A stretch of DNA of 8,474 bases from Spartobacteria bacterium (GTDB taxonomy: Bacteria; Verrucomicrobiota; Verrucomicrobiia; Chthoniobacterales; Chthoniobacteraceae), in assembly GCA_025355595.1 (NCBI GenBank), contig JANXZI010000671.1:1-8474 (forward strand), read 5' to 3'. Positions 1 to 6,413 of the stretch are shown piece after piece (position 1 is the first letter of the stretch; each line of letters opens with the position of its first letter). A program made the position numbers and the translations under genes. The notes under the pieces were generated by a model. The model saw only the letters and a list, made by a program, of their open reading frames with translations, did no database searches and was not told where the DNA came from.

Positions 1-50
1 GGCGAGCTTCTGTGGATTGAAATGGTCTCGTTCACAGGATGTGCGTAGCG

Positions 51-210
51 ACGCCTAACGACCCCAAGCTCAGCGACCGCGGAGGCGCGGCGCGGCACCT
101 GCCCAACGGGTGGAACGGAGGACAGATAATCGAGCTAGAGATAAACGTGGAGCGAAGAACAGCAGGTGCCGTGACGCGCCGTAGCGGTTCGCTATGCAGC
201 GCATAGGCGT
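51..210 (-). other. attC-like recombination site (integron cassette end)
   Basis: Seen: a layered imperfect inverted repeat spans about 160 bases. The outer arms are ACGCCTA (51-57) and TAGGCGT (204-210), a perfect 7 bp pair. After an unpaired spacer come AGCGACCGC (72-80) and GCGGTTCGCT (184-193), which pair fully except for one extra T. The inner arms are 19 bases each (84-102 and 162-180) and match at 17 of 19 positions, enclosing a 59-base loop. On the minus strand the site ends in GTTAGGC (59-53), which fits the GTTRRRY core of integron attC sites. Known: attC sites are recognised by their folded form, with R boxes, a spacer, L boxes with an extrahelical base, and a variable end. Inferred: this is the attC of the small ORF just upstream on the same strand. 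Odd: the partner R box reads GCCTATG where RYYYAAC is expected, the spacer is long, and 160 bases exceeds the usual 57-141 range. It may be degenerate, or an unrelated palindrome. Confidence 0.5.
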
Positions 211-234
211 GGGTGCGTTCTGTCGGAATCGCTC

Positions 235-375
235 CTACTTCTTGTTTCGGCTCTTGTACTGATCGTTGCGCTCCTTCTCCCGTTGTTTGAAAGCGCTGTC
301 ACTCGCTTTCTGACGGCTTGCGAACTGTTCGTTACGTTCCTTCTCGCGTTGTTTGTCTGGCTTGTTGTTGCTCAT
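235..375 (-). CDS. small charged repeat protein, 46 aa, unknown function
   Basis: I do not recognise this family. The ORF runs from ATG (375-373) to TAG (237-235) and encodes 46 residues, almost all hydrophilic. It contains two copies of one unit: KQREKERNEQFASR at residues 8-21 and KQREKERNDQYKSR at 30-43. Over the eight identical residues KQREKERN the two copies differ at three codon third positions and at no amino acid, which argues for selection on protein rather than DNA. There is no signal peptide or membrane segment; a soluble, possibly helical, basic peptide is the most that can be said. No clear Shine-Dalgarno precedes the start. The gene sits between two GTTAGGC core sites and 24 bases before the attC-like palindrome on the same strand, the layout of an integron cassette. 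GC is lower than in the core genes. Confidence 0.5.
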   Translation of the reverse strand: MSNNKPDKQREKERNEQFASRQKASDSAFKQREKERNDQYKSRNKK

Positions 376-475
376 ACTTGTGTCTTGTTTGGTTGATGCC
401 GGTTCTTCCGGTGAAAGGTGTTTCGTGATTATGGTGCTCTATGAATGCGTTTTTACACGGGACGTGTGCGAAGTG

Positions 476-482
476 GCCTAAC
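476..482 (-). other. integron-type core site (cassette start)
   Basis: The minus strand reads GTTAGGC here, identical to the core at 59-53 and in the same orientation. The two cores are 423 bases apart from crossover to crossover, a normal cassette size, and the small ORF lies between them. The bases after each core are also alike: both run into a hairpin with a TCC loop. I see no full attC palindrome on the far side; only a short GCCTA/TAGGC hairpin (476-480 with 489-493) is present. It could therefore be an attI-like edge, a decayed attC or a chance match of seven bases. Confidence 0.35.
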
Positions 483-867
483 ATGAAGTAGGCGAAAGTC
501 GGTTTCGCATAACGCGGGGGAGGCATGGGGTGGAGTTTCGTCTAAAACGGTGGCCGACAGGGGTGGATCTGCGGCAAAGGGAAGCCATGGGCGAGAGCCT
601 TTCCGCGAAAAGCGAAACGGTCAAGCCCGGAGTCCCCGCGAGACCGGGACGCAGAGAAGCGGAGAAAAGAGAAGGAAACACCGCAGGATTTGCTGCGGAA
701 AACCGCTGTCCCGGCGGTGAGGGCAGGCGGGCCTCCGGCCTGCCGCGCCGGAGACGGCAGGCTGGAAGCCTGGCTTCCGGCACCGCGCCCCTGCTCTCCC
801 GTGTGCCGTGAGGACATGAGCAACGTGCCGGGTCGAAAATCGGGCGGCTACTTTTACAAAAGCCCGC
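483..867. other. gene-free spacer with several hairpins
   Basis: No believable gene lies here; open frames exist on both strands but look like low-complexity GC-rich translations. The stretch contains a GCGAAA/TTTCGC hairpin (492-497 with 503-508), GTCCC/GGGAC (632-636 with 646-650), CCGCAG/CTGCGG (681-686 with 693-698), the REP-like pair at 722-781, and CGGGC/GCCCG (841-845 with 862-866). The last lies just before the bamA promoter. None is followed by a T-run on either strand that would make a clear terminator. A purine-rich run (650-680) resembles dispersed intergenic repeats I associate with GC-rich environmental genomes, but that is recollection only. Confidence 0.5.
722..781. repeat. 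pair of inverted REP-like palindromes
   Basis: The first palindrome has arms GGCAGGC (722-728) and GCCTGCC (738-744) around a 9-base loop. The second is nested: outer arms GCCGGA (747-752) and TCCGGC (776-781), inner arms CAGGCT (758-763) and AGCCTG (767-772), loop GGA. Read on the minus strand the first contains GCAGGCCGGAGGCC, and on the plus strand the second contains GCAGGCTGGAAGCC. They are the same unit in opposite orientation, differing at two positions that pair with each other (C-G against T-A). This compensatory change suggests the hairpin itself is maintained. The arrangement resembles REP doublets of other bacteria. Confidence 0.55.
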
Positions 868-896
868 TTGACGTCACGGCCCGCACTCCGCCTAAT
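868..896 (+). promoter_or_regulatory. predicted sigma70 promoter of bamA operon
   Basis: A -35 box TTGACG (868-873, 5 of 6 to consensus) and a -10 box CCTAAT (891-896, 4 of 6) are separated by exactly 17 bases. Transcription would start near 903, leaving a leader of 25-45 bases before the candidate start codons of bamA. A TTG codon at 868 in the bamA frame overlaps the -35 box, so it is not a credible start. Confidence 0.5.
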
Positions 897-911
897 CCGC
901 CGCTTCGCGCC

Positions 912-917
912 GGGAGG
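912..917 (+). promoter_or_regulatory. possible ribosome-binding site for a GTG start of bamA
   Basis: GGGAGG lies 10 bases before an in-frame GTG at 928 but 28 bases before the ATG at 946. It favours the GTG if translation here depends on Shine-Dalgarno pairing. Other genes in the window lack strong sites, so the argument is not decisive. Confidence 0.35.
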
Positions 918-945
918 CATCCTGCCGGTGCGCCACATCTATCAC

Positions 946-3333
946 ATGAAGTCACGCATCCTCACCCACTGCATCGCCGCGTTTTTGATTTTGCCGCTCG
1001 CGCCGCTCGCACTTTTCGCGCCCCAGACCGCGGAGGCCCAGGAGGTGCCGGGCATGCCGCTGGTGAGGGCGATTGATGTGCAGTTCCTGGGGCCGCAGAC
1101 GGTTTCGCGGGAGAAGATCGTCGCCAATATGCGGACGCGCGTGGGACGCCCGTATTCGCCGCGCGTGACGGAGGACGATGTGCGGAGCATCATGGCGACG
1201 GGGAACGCGGGCAACGTGCGCATCTACGGCGAGCCGCAGGGCGACGGCTGGCGGGTGATCGTGATCGTGACGACGAAGAGCACGCTTGCGGAGGTGGTCT
1301 TCAATGGGAACACGAAGGCGAAGACTTCGAAGCTGCGCGACGAGATTTCCTCGAAGGCGGGCGGTGCGGTGAGCGAGTCCACGCTCGCGGCGGACCGGCA
1401 GAAGATCATCGAGTACTACCAGGGCAAGGGCTACGGAGATGTGGACGTGCGCTATCACACGGAGAATGTCGGCAAGCAGGGCGCAGTGCGTGCGGTGTTC
1501 GATGTGAACGAGGGGGCGAAGGGCAGCATCAGCCATGTGGTTTTCATCGGCAACAACGCGGTGAAGCGCTCGGAACTGCTGAAGGTCGTGACGAGCAAGC
1601 CGAAGGGGATCATGAACTTCCTCTCCTCGACGGCGGGCAAGCTGAGCAGTGATCGCTTCGACGATGATGTGCGGGCGCTCCGCGAGCTGTACCAGAGCAA
1701 GGGCTTCCTCCAGGCGGATGTGCGGAGGCCGAGCGTGACCCGCATGGGATCGAGCGCGGATGTCACTTTCCAGATCAGCGAGGGCACCCAGTCGCACGTC
1801 GGCAGGGTGACGATCTCCGGTGCGCGCGTCTTCGCGGCGGACGAGATCGCACAGCGGCTGAAGCTGAAGCCGGGCGCGATTTATTCGCCGCAGGCGCTCG
1901 CCGCGGACATCAAGACCGTCCGCGACATGTACGGCACGAAGGGCTACCTCGAAGTCGCGGTGATCCCGTCGCCGGTGCCGACCGGAGCCGGCCGGATGGA
2001 TGTGAACTTCCAGATCGACGAGGGCGTCGCGTACTACGTGGACAAGGTGAACATCGCCGGCAACACGAAGACGAAGGACAAGGTCATCCGCCGCGAATCC
2101 GCACTCGCGCCTGGCGACCTTTTCAACACCGTGAAGGCGGACGCGACCAAGGCGCGGCTCGAGAACCTGCAATATTTCTCCCGCGTCGAGGTGCGCCCTG
2201 CGGAGCCGCTCCTCTCGGTGCCCGGTCGGCGCGATCTGAATGTGGATGTCGCCGAGAAGCAGACCGGCTCGTTCAATTTCGGCGCGGGCTTCAGCTCGGT
2301 GGACAACCTGCTCGGCTTCGTCGAGCTCCAGCAGTCGAATTTCGACCTCTTCAACTGGCCCGGCAAGACGGCGAACGGCGAAAAGAAGAAGAACGCCTTC
2401 ACCGGCGGCGGGCAGAAATTCCGCACGCGCATCCAGTACGGCTCGAAGCGCAAGGATTTCATCATCAGCCTCACCGAGCCGTACTTCCTGGACAAGAAGC
2501 TCTCGCTCGGCACCGAATTGTATTACCGCGACGCGAGCTACACGAGCAGCGTGTACAATGAGCGGCGCTACGGTGGCGAGGTGTTCATGCGGATTCCGAT
2601 CAATGATTTCACCGCGCTGCGCCTCGAATATCGCCTCGAGGAAATCCAGCTCCACAGCTTCTCCGCCTTTGCCTCGCCGCAGATCCTCGCGGAAAGGCAG
2701 AACTACCTGAAGAGCCAGGTCAGCGCCAGCATCAGCTACGACTCCCGCGACAAGGTCTATCTCCCGACCAAGGGCTGGCGCGCAGATGCGCAGGTGTACG
2801 TCGCAGGTGGCTTCCTCGGCGGCAATGAGAGCATCTACGGCTTCGACCTGAGCGCCTCGAAATACATCGCCCTGCCGCACGAGACCATCCTCTCATTTGA
2901 GGGCCAGATCGCCGGTGTGGACACCTGGTCGGGCGGCAACCGTGTGCCGATCTTCGACCGCCTCTACCTCGGTGGTGCGAACAGCCTGCGCGGCTTCCGC
3001 TACCGCGACGTCGGCCCGAAGGACGGCTTCGGCGAACCCATCGGCGGCCGATCGCTCGCGCGGTTCACCGCAGAGTACACCGTGCCGATCATTGAAAAAG
3101 TGCGCGCGGCATTTTTCTACGACATTGGCTTCGTGAGCAGCGGCTCCTACGAGTTCAGCGCGAAGAAGGACCCGAACGGATCCGGCGGACTGAACAGCAA
3201 CTACGGCATCGGCCTGCTGCTGGAAATCCCGTCCATCGGCCCCATCCGGATTGATTACGGCATCCCCATGATGTCCGACCGGTTCAACAACTCCGGCGGC
3301 AAATTCCAATTCAACATCGGCTACAAATATTGA
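946..3333 (+). CDS. bamA: outer membrane protein assembly factor BamA
   Basis: BamA is the core of the BAM complex; it folds and inserts beta-barrel proteins into the outer membrane. From the ATG at 946 the product has 795 residues, close to the family's usual size (about 810 in E. coli). Residues 1-31 are a signal peptide (MKSRILTH, hydrophobic core, then AEA before the cut). Five POTRA domains follow at about 39-111, 112-192, 193-282, 283-361 and 362-439, and the Omp85 barrel fills 440-795. The barrel holds the conserved loop-6 motif LRGF (681-684) preceded by YLGGANS, and ends FQFNIGYKY with a terminal aromatic, the usual barrel insertion signal. A GTG at 928 with a better ribosome-binding site would add MRHIYH in front of the signal peptide; I kept the ATG because the signal peptide is complete there. 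It heads a probable operon with skp and lpxD, as in many Gram-negatives. Family assignment is firm; the exact start is not. Confidence 0.95.
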   Translation: MKSRILTHCIAAFLILPLAPLALFAPQTAEAQEVPGMPLVRAIDVQFLGPQTVSREKIVANMRTRVGRPYSPRVTEDDVRSIMATGNAGNVRIYGEPQGDGWRVIVIVTTKSTLAEVVFNGNTKAKTSKLRDEISSKAGGAVSESTLAADRQKIIEYYQGKGYGDVDVRYHTENVGKQGAVRAVFDVNEGAKGSISHVVFIGNNAVKRSELLKVVTSKPKGIMNFLSSTAGKLSSDRFDDDVRALRELYQSKGFLQADVRRPSVTRMGSSADVTFQISEGTQSHVGRVTISGARVFAADEIAQRLKLKPGAIYSPQALAADIKTVRDMYGTKGYLEVAVIPSPVPTGAGRMDVNFQIDEGVAYYVDKVNIAGNTKTKDKVIRRESALAPGDLFNTVKADATKARLENLQYFSRVEVRPAEPLLSVPGRRDLNVDVAEKQTGSFNFGAGFSSVDNLLGFVELQQSNFDLFNWPGKTANGEKKKNAFTGGGQKFRTRIQYGSKRKDFIISLTEPYFLDKKLSLGTELYYRDASYTSSVYNERRYGGEVFMRIPINDFTALRLEYRLEEIQLHSFSAFASPQILAERQNYLKSQVSASISYDSRDKVYLPTKGWRADAQVYVAGGFLGGNESIYGFDLSASKYIALPHETILSFEGQIAGVDTWSGGNRVPIFDRLYLGGANSLRGFRYRDVGPKDGFGEPIGGRSLARFTAEYTVPIIEKVRAAFFYDIGFVSSGSYEFSAKKDPNGSGGLNSNYGIGLLLEIPSIGPIRIDYGIPMMSDRFNNSGGKFQFNIGYKY

Positions 3334-3372
3334 ACGTTCCCGCATCCCGCGGGTCTATCCTCACCTTTGCAC

Positions 3373-4008
3373 ATGAAAAAACACCTCCTCATCCCATTCC
3401 TCTCACTCGTCCTCTCGCTCGCCAGCGCGGGCACCGCTGCCGCCGAAATCAAGATCGGCACGGTGGACATGAAAAAAATCTTCGAGTCCTTCTGGCGCAC
3501 GAAGGAGGCCGAGACCCGGATGAGCGAGACCCGCGCCAGCCTGAAGCGTGACATCGACGAGCGGATGGAGAAGCGCAAGATCCTTCAGGATTCCATCGAG
3601 AAGCTGAATGATGAGGTCAAGAAACCCGAGTTGGCGGAGACCACCCGGCAGAAGAAAATGAAGGAGCGCGATGACAAGATCGTCGAGTGGCAGACGATGA
3701 TGCGCGAACTCCAGCAATACCAGGCCGAGAAGGAAAAGCAGCTCGCTGACCAGACACTCCGCATCCGCAACAACATCGTGGATGAAATCCTCGTCATCGT
3801 GAAGGCGAAGACCGACTCGGAAAACTACGACCTCGTCTTCGACTCCTCGGGATTCAGCATCAATAACGTCCCGGTGGTCATCACCGCGAAGGCGAGCTAC
3901 GACTTCACGAAGGAGATCGTCGAGAAGCTCAACGCCACCCGTCCCAAGTCCACCACGCCCGAGCCCGAGGCCCCGGTGGCCCCGGTGGCCCCCAAGCCCA
4001 AGAAGTAG
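3373..4008 (+). CDS. skp: periplasmic chaperone Skp/OmpH
   Basis: Skp (OmpH) holds unfolded outer-membrane proteins in the periplasm on their way to BamA. The ATG at 3373 gives 211 residues; a TTG two codons earlier is less likely. Residues 1-24 form a signal peptide (MKKHLLIPFL, cut after TAAA). The mature protein opens EIKIGTVDMKKIFESF, the typical OmpH start strand, followed by a long charged coiled-coil region (about 35-150) forming the tentacle hairpin, and a return strand segment YDLVFDSSGFSINNVPVV near 155-175. It is longer than E. coli Skp (161), partly because of a Pro/Glu/Ala/Lys-rich tail (about the last 20 residues) partly encoded by a tandem repeat of CCCCGGTGG. The gene lies 39 bases after bamA and 8 bases before lpxD, and no clear ribosome-binding site is visible. 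Confidence 0.9.
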   Translation: MKKHLLIPFLSLVLSLASAGTAAAEIKIGTVDMKKIFESFWRTKEAETRMSETRASLKRDIDERMEKRKILQDSIEKLNDEVKKPELAETTRQKKMKERDDKIVEWQTMMRELQQYQAEKEKQLADQTLRIRNNIVDEILVIVKAKTDSENYDLVFDSSGFSINNVPVVITAKASYDFTKEIVEKLNATRPKSTTPEPEAPVAPVAPKPKK

Positions 4009-4016
4009 TCCCCGCC

Positions 4017-5066
4017 GTGGAGATTTCCGTTTCTGAGCTGGCCGCCCTCGTTGGCGGCCAGCTTGCTTCCGGGGCCGATGGTTCGGCGACGGTTTCCGGC
4101 GCCGCCGCGCTGGCGGAGGCATTGCCGGGCGAGGTGACTTTTTTCGGGAATCCGAAGTACCTCCCGAAGCTCCGCGCATCGAGGGCCACGGCCGCGCTCG
4201 TGCCGTTCGCATTCGCCGAGGAGGTGCCCGCGCTCTGCATCCGGTGCGAAAATCCGACGCTCGCATTTTCCAAGGTCATCGAAAAGTTCGCGCCGCCGCC
4301 GGTGCGTTTTGCGCCGGGCGTGCATCCCACCGCGGTCGTCGCGCCGGGCGTGCGGCTCGGCGCGGGCGTGAGCATCCAGCCTCACGCCGTCGTCGAGGAG
4401 GGCGTGTCCATCGGCGCGGGAACCGTCGTCGGCGCGCACAGCTACATCGGGCACGAGGCGCAGATCGGCGGCGACTGCCTGATCCATCCGCGGGTGAGCA
4501 TCGGCTTCCGTTGCAAGATCGGAAACCGCGTCATCCTGCATGGTGGCGCAGTGATCGGGGGCGATGGCTTCGGCTTCGAGCTGCATGGCGGCCGCCAGGT
4601 GAAGATCCCGCAAAGCGGCATCGTGCAGTTGGACGACGAGGTCGAGATCGGCGCAAACAGCACGGTGGATCGCGCGCGCTTCGGCCGGACGTGGATCGGC
4701 GAGGGCACGAAAATAGACAACCTCGTCCAGATCGGGCACAATGTGGTGATCGGAAAACACTGCATTCTTTGCGCGTTCGTGGGCGTCGCCGGCAGCACGA
4801 AGATCGGCGATCATGTGACGCTCGCGGGCCAGGTCGGCACGGTCGGACATGTGGAAATCGGCGACGGCGTCATCGTCGGCGCGCAGGCTGGGGTGAGCAA
4901 AAACGTGCCGGCGAAACAGATCTACATGGGCAGCCCTGCGATCCCGGCGCGCGAGTGGAAGGAGCAAGTCGCGCAAATCCACAGCCTCCATAAACTTCGC
5001 GCCCGCGTAGCACATTTGGAGCAACTTCTGGGCGAGCGGGGAAAATCAATTTCGCCCGAAGCGTAA
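4017..5066 (+). CDS. lpxD: UDP-3-O-acyl-glucosamine N-acyltransferase LpxD
   Basis: LpxD adds the second acyl chain, from acyl-ACP, to UDP-3-O-acyl-glucosamine in lipid A synthesis, in the cytoplasm. The GTG at 4017 gives 349 residues (341 in E. coli). An N-terminal uridine-binding domain (about 1-100, MEISVSELAALVGG and the TFFGNPKY motif) is followed by a left-handed beta-helix of hexapeptide repeats (about 100-295, many IG-x4 steps) and a C-terminal helix (about 308-340). The signature HGGAVIGGDGFGFE is at 175-188, and DNLVQIGHNVVIG at 234-246 contains His241, the equivalent of the catalytic histidine (His239 in E. coli). The start lies 8 bases after the skp stop, which suggests coupled translation. 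The usual next genes (fabZ, lpxA) are not here; the order breaks after lpxD. Confidence 0.95.
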   Translation: MEISVSELAALVGGQLASGADGSATVSGAAALAEALPGEVTFFGNPKYLPKLRASRATAALVPFAFAEEVPALCIRCENPTLAFSKVIEKFAPPPVRFAPGVHPTAVVAPGVRLGAGVSIQPHAVVEEGVSIGAGTVVGAHSYIGHEAQIGGDCLIHPRVSIGFRCKIGNRVILHGGAVIGGDGFGFELHGGRQVKIPQSGIVQLDDEVEIGANSTVDRARFGRTWIGEGTKIDNLVQIGHNVVIGKHCILCAFVGVAGSTKIGDHVTLAGQVGTVGHVEIGDGVIVGAQAGVSKNVPAKQIYMGSPAIPAREWKEQVAQIHSLHKLRARVAHLEQLLGERGKSISPEA

Positions 5067-5120
5067 GTCGCTTGCGAAGGGCGTGAACGTGCCCGTGATT
5101 TGCGTGTCCAAACGCACGCC

Positions 5121-5639
5121 ATGCCCAAGCGCCAGACCCGCCGCAAATCACCCTCCCGCCCGCAGCCGCGCGTCGCGGCGGACCCGCGCGGTCGTGCCCG
5201 GAAGCACCACCTCGCGACCGTGCGCGCGCCATTCCAGCGGCAGTTCGAGTTCGCCTCGGAGGGCCGCTGGTTCGACCTCCGCGCGATCTTCGACCGCCTG
5301 AACGCGCGTTATTTTCGCAACCGTCTCCGCAACTATACCATCGCGTGGGGCCGCCGCCGCCGCGAGAAGCCGAGGAACGCCATCGTCTTCGCCAGCATCC
5401 AGGAAGAGGACCGGATGATCCGCGTCCACCCGCTGCTGGATCGCCAGTTCGTGCCGCAGTGGTATCTCGAGTACATCGTTTTCCACGAGATGCTGCACGC
5501 CGTGGTGCCCGACCGCCACGACCCCGCGGGCCGGCGCATCGTCCATCATGAAGGCTATCGGAAAAGGGAGCGCCACTACCGCCACTACCGCCGCTCGATC
5601 GAGTGGGAGCAGGAGAACCTCGGGAGGTTTCTGCGATGA
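5121..5639 (+). CDS. SprT-like zinc metallopeptidase
   Basis: This is probably a small SprT-like, zinc-dependent protein of unknown substrate. The ATG at 5121 gives 172 residues; an upstream in-frame TTG at 5100 would add seven. Residues 1-45 are basic and Arg/Pro-rich with no signal peptide, so the protein is likely cytoplasmic and may touch nucleic acid. A FDLRAIFDRLNARYF segment (51-65) resembles the start of SprT domains. The zinc motif HEMLH is at 122-126, with Glu123 as the likely catalytic base. A later HHEGYRKRER (142-151) supplies a third ligand, probably His142, matching the HGxxF position of SprT. I see no cysteine cluster of a zinc ribbon. It follows lpxD by 54 bases on the same strand and could be read through from the bam-lpx operon, though no functional link is evident. 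The metallopeptidase fold is well supported; SprT versus another gluzincin family is less certain. Confidence 0.75.
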   Translation: MPKRQTRRKSPSRPQPRVAADPRGRARKHHLATVRAPFQRQFEFASEGRWFDLRAIFDRLNARYFRNRLRNYTIAWGRRRREKPRNAIVFASIQEEDRMIRVHPLLDRQFVPQWYLEYIVFHEMLHAVVPDRHDPAGRRIVHHEGYRKRERHYRHYRRSIEWEQENLGRFLR

Positions 5640-5653
5640 GGTGGCTGCGGCGG

Positions 5654-5709
5654 GCTCAACGCTCAACGCTCAACGCTCAACTACCAACGCCCAACGCCCA
5701 ATTTCCAAA
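5654..5709 (+). repeat. tandem heptamer array (GCTCAAC type)
   Basis: Seven-base units run without interruption: GCTCAAC four times (5654-5681), then TACCAAC, GCCCAAC, GCCCAAT and TTCCAAA. The third to last bases stay close to CCAAC while the first bases drift. The array starts 14 bases after the stop of the metallopeptidase gene and is not coding. Its last three full units form the left arm of the inverted repeat at 5677-5765. Confidence 0.8.
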
Positions 5710-5765
5710 GCAGGCAGCGCTTCGCGTCCGGATGCTGCCCTTGGGCGTTGGGCGGTGGATGTTGA
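5677..5765. repeat. long inverted repeat built of heptamers
   Basis: The arms are 5677-5701 and 5741-5765. The inner 14 bases pair perfectly: CGCCCAACGCCCAA (5688-5701) with TTGGGCGTTGGGCG (5741-5754). Over all 25 bases 22 pair. The 39-base loop contains a second stem, GGCAGC (5713-5718) with GCTGCC (5734-5739). No T-run follows on the plus strand, so a classic terminator is not shown, although the hairpin could still end or protect the upstream transcript. It may be a dispersed element such as a REP or MITE-like repeat. Confidence 0.75.
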
Positions 5766-5859
5766 AATGCTTCCCGGTGTTTTTCTGCGCTTGTCCTGAT
5801 GGCTTCCGCCTTTTCTGTTCCCACGTCCGGCGTGTTTCGCTAAACAGCTCGGTTCCCCG

Positions 5860-6396
5860 ATGAAATTTCCGGCCATACTCCGCATGATCGTCCTCGCTGC
5901 TGCTACCGCGCTCGCGGCCTGCACCACCGGTGCCGGCACGAAGACTGGCACCCGGCCCGACCATGCCCAAAGCCTCGCCGTCAAGCCCGACCGGCCGATC
6001 AGCACGACGGCCTCGCGCCGCATGTATGTCCGCACGACGGCCTACCATCACAGCGAGCCGGGCGGGCGCGCGACCGCCGTCGGCGGCTACCTGAAGCCCA
6101 CGCACAGCGCCGCCGCCGACTGGAGCTGGCTGCCGGCGGGCACACGCTTCCGCATCCTCGCCACAGGCGACGAATACATCGTCGAGGACTATGGCAGCGC
6201 GCTCGTGGGCCGCTACACGATCGACATTTACAAGGCCACGCGCGACGAGATGAACCGGTGGGGCGTGCGCTACGTGGAGATCGAGATTTTGCAGCTCGGC
6301 AGCTACGCGACCAGCCTCGCCGTGCTCATCCCGCGGCAGAAATGGCCGCACTGCCGCGCGATGGTCGCCGGTCTTCAGAAGAAGGTTCACCGCTAG
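5860..6396 (+). CDS. 3D-domain lipoprotein
   Basis: The product is a 178-residue predicted lipoprotein. The signal peptide MKFPAILRMIVLAAATA ends in a lipobox LAAC with Cys21 as the lipidated residue. After a linker, the region from about 55 to 147 matches the 3D (three-aspartate) domain, a double-psi beta-barrel related to the catalytic part of MltA-type lytic transglycosylases: VRTTAYHHSEPGG (57-69), the first Asp at 87 before LPAGT, the second at 110 in VEDYG, and the third at 122 in YTIDIY. A cell-wall role is likely by analogy; activity cannot be read from the sequence. It probably sits on the inner face of the outer membrane. The first gene after the heptamer repeat, it lies 17 bases before rsmB and is likely cotranscribed with it. 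I found no convincing promoter or ribosome-binding site upstream. Confidence 0.8.
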   Translation: MKFPAILRMIVLAAATALAACTTGAGTKTGTRPDHAQSLAVKPDRPISTTASRRMYVRTTAYHHSEPGGRATAVGGYLKPTHSAAADWSWLPAGTRFRILATGDEYIVEDYGSALVGRYTIDIYKATRDEMNRWGVRYVEIEILQLGSYATSLAVLIPRQKWPHCRAMVAGLQKKVHR

Positions 6397-6413
6397 GCCG
6401 CGGGACGATCTCC

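Noticed and set aside
507..513. GCATAAC (GTTATGC on the minus strand) as a further recombination core
   Set aside because: It fits GTTRRRY only partly and no complementary partner box or attC fold surrounds it.
332..526. A 64-codon minus-strand open frame upstream of the small repeat protein
   Set aside because: It overlaps the 46-residue ORF in another frame and runs across the core site at 476-482; there is no repeat or conservation signal to support it.
841..866. Hairpin CGGGC/GCCCG as a terminator before bamA
   Set aside because: No T-run follows and no gene on the plus strand ends upstream.
530..945. Overlapping open frames on both strands before bamA, considered as a possible integrase remnant
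   Set aside because: Translations are low-complexity Arg/Pro/Gly-rich and show no tyrosine-recombinase motifs; the interval is better explained by palindromes and a promoter.
952..2880. A 642-codon open frame on the minus strand opposite bamA
   Set aside because: It is the shadow of a GC-rich coding sequence; the translation is rich in Arg, Ala, His and Val without domains, while the plus strand is an unmistakable bamA.
5101..5116. TGCGT/ACGCA hairpin between lpxD and the metallopeptidase gene as a terminator
   Set aside because: Five weak base pairs, no T-run, and immediately before the next start codon.
5654..5709. The heptamer array as a CRISPR
   Set aside because: Units are 7 bases with no spacers; there are no cas genes nearby.
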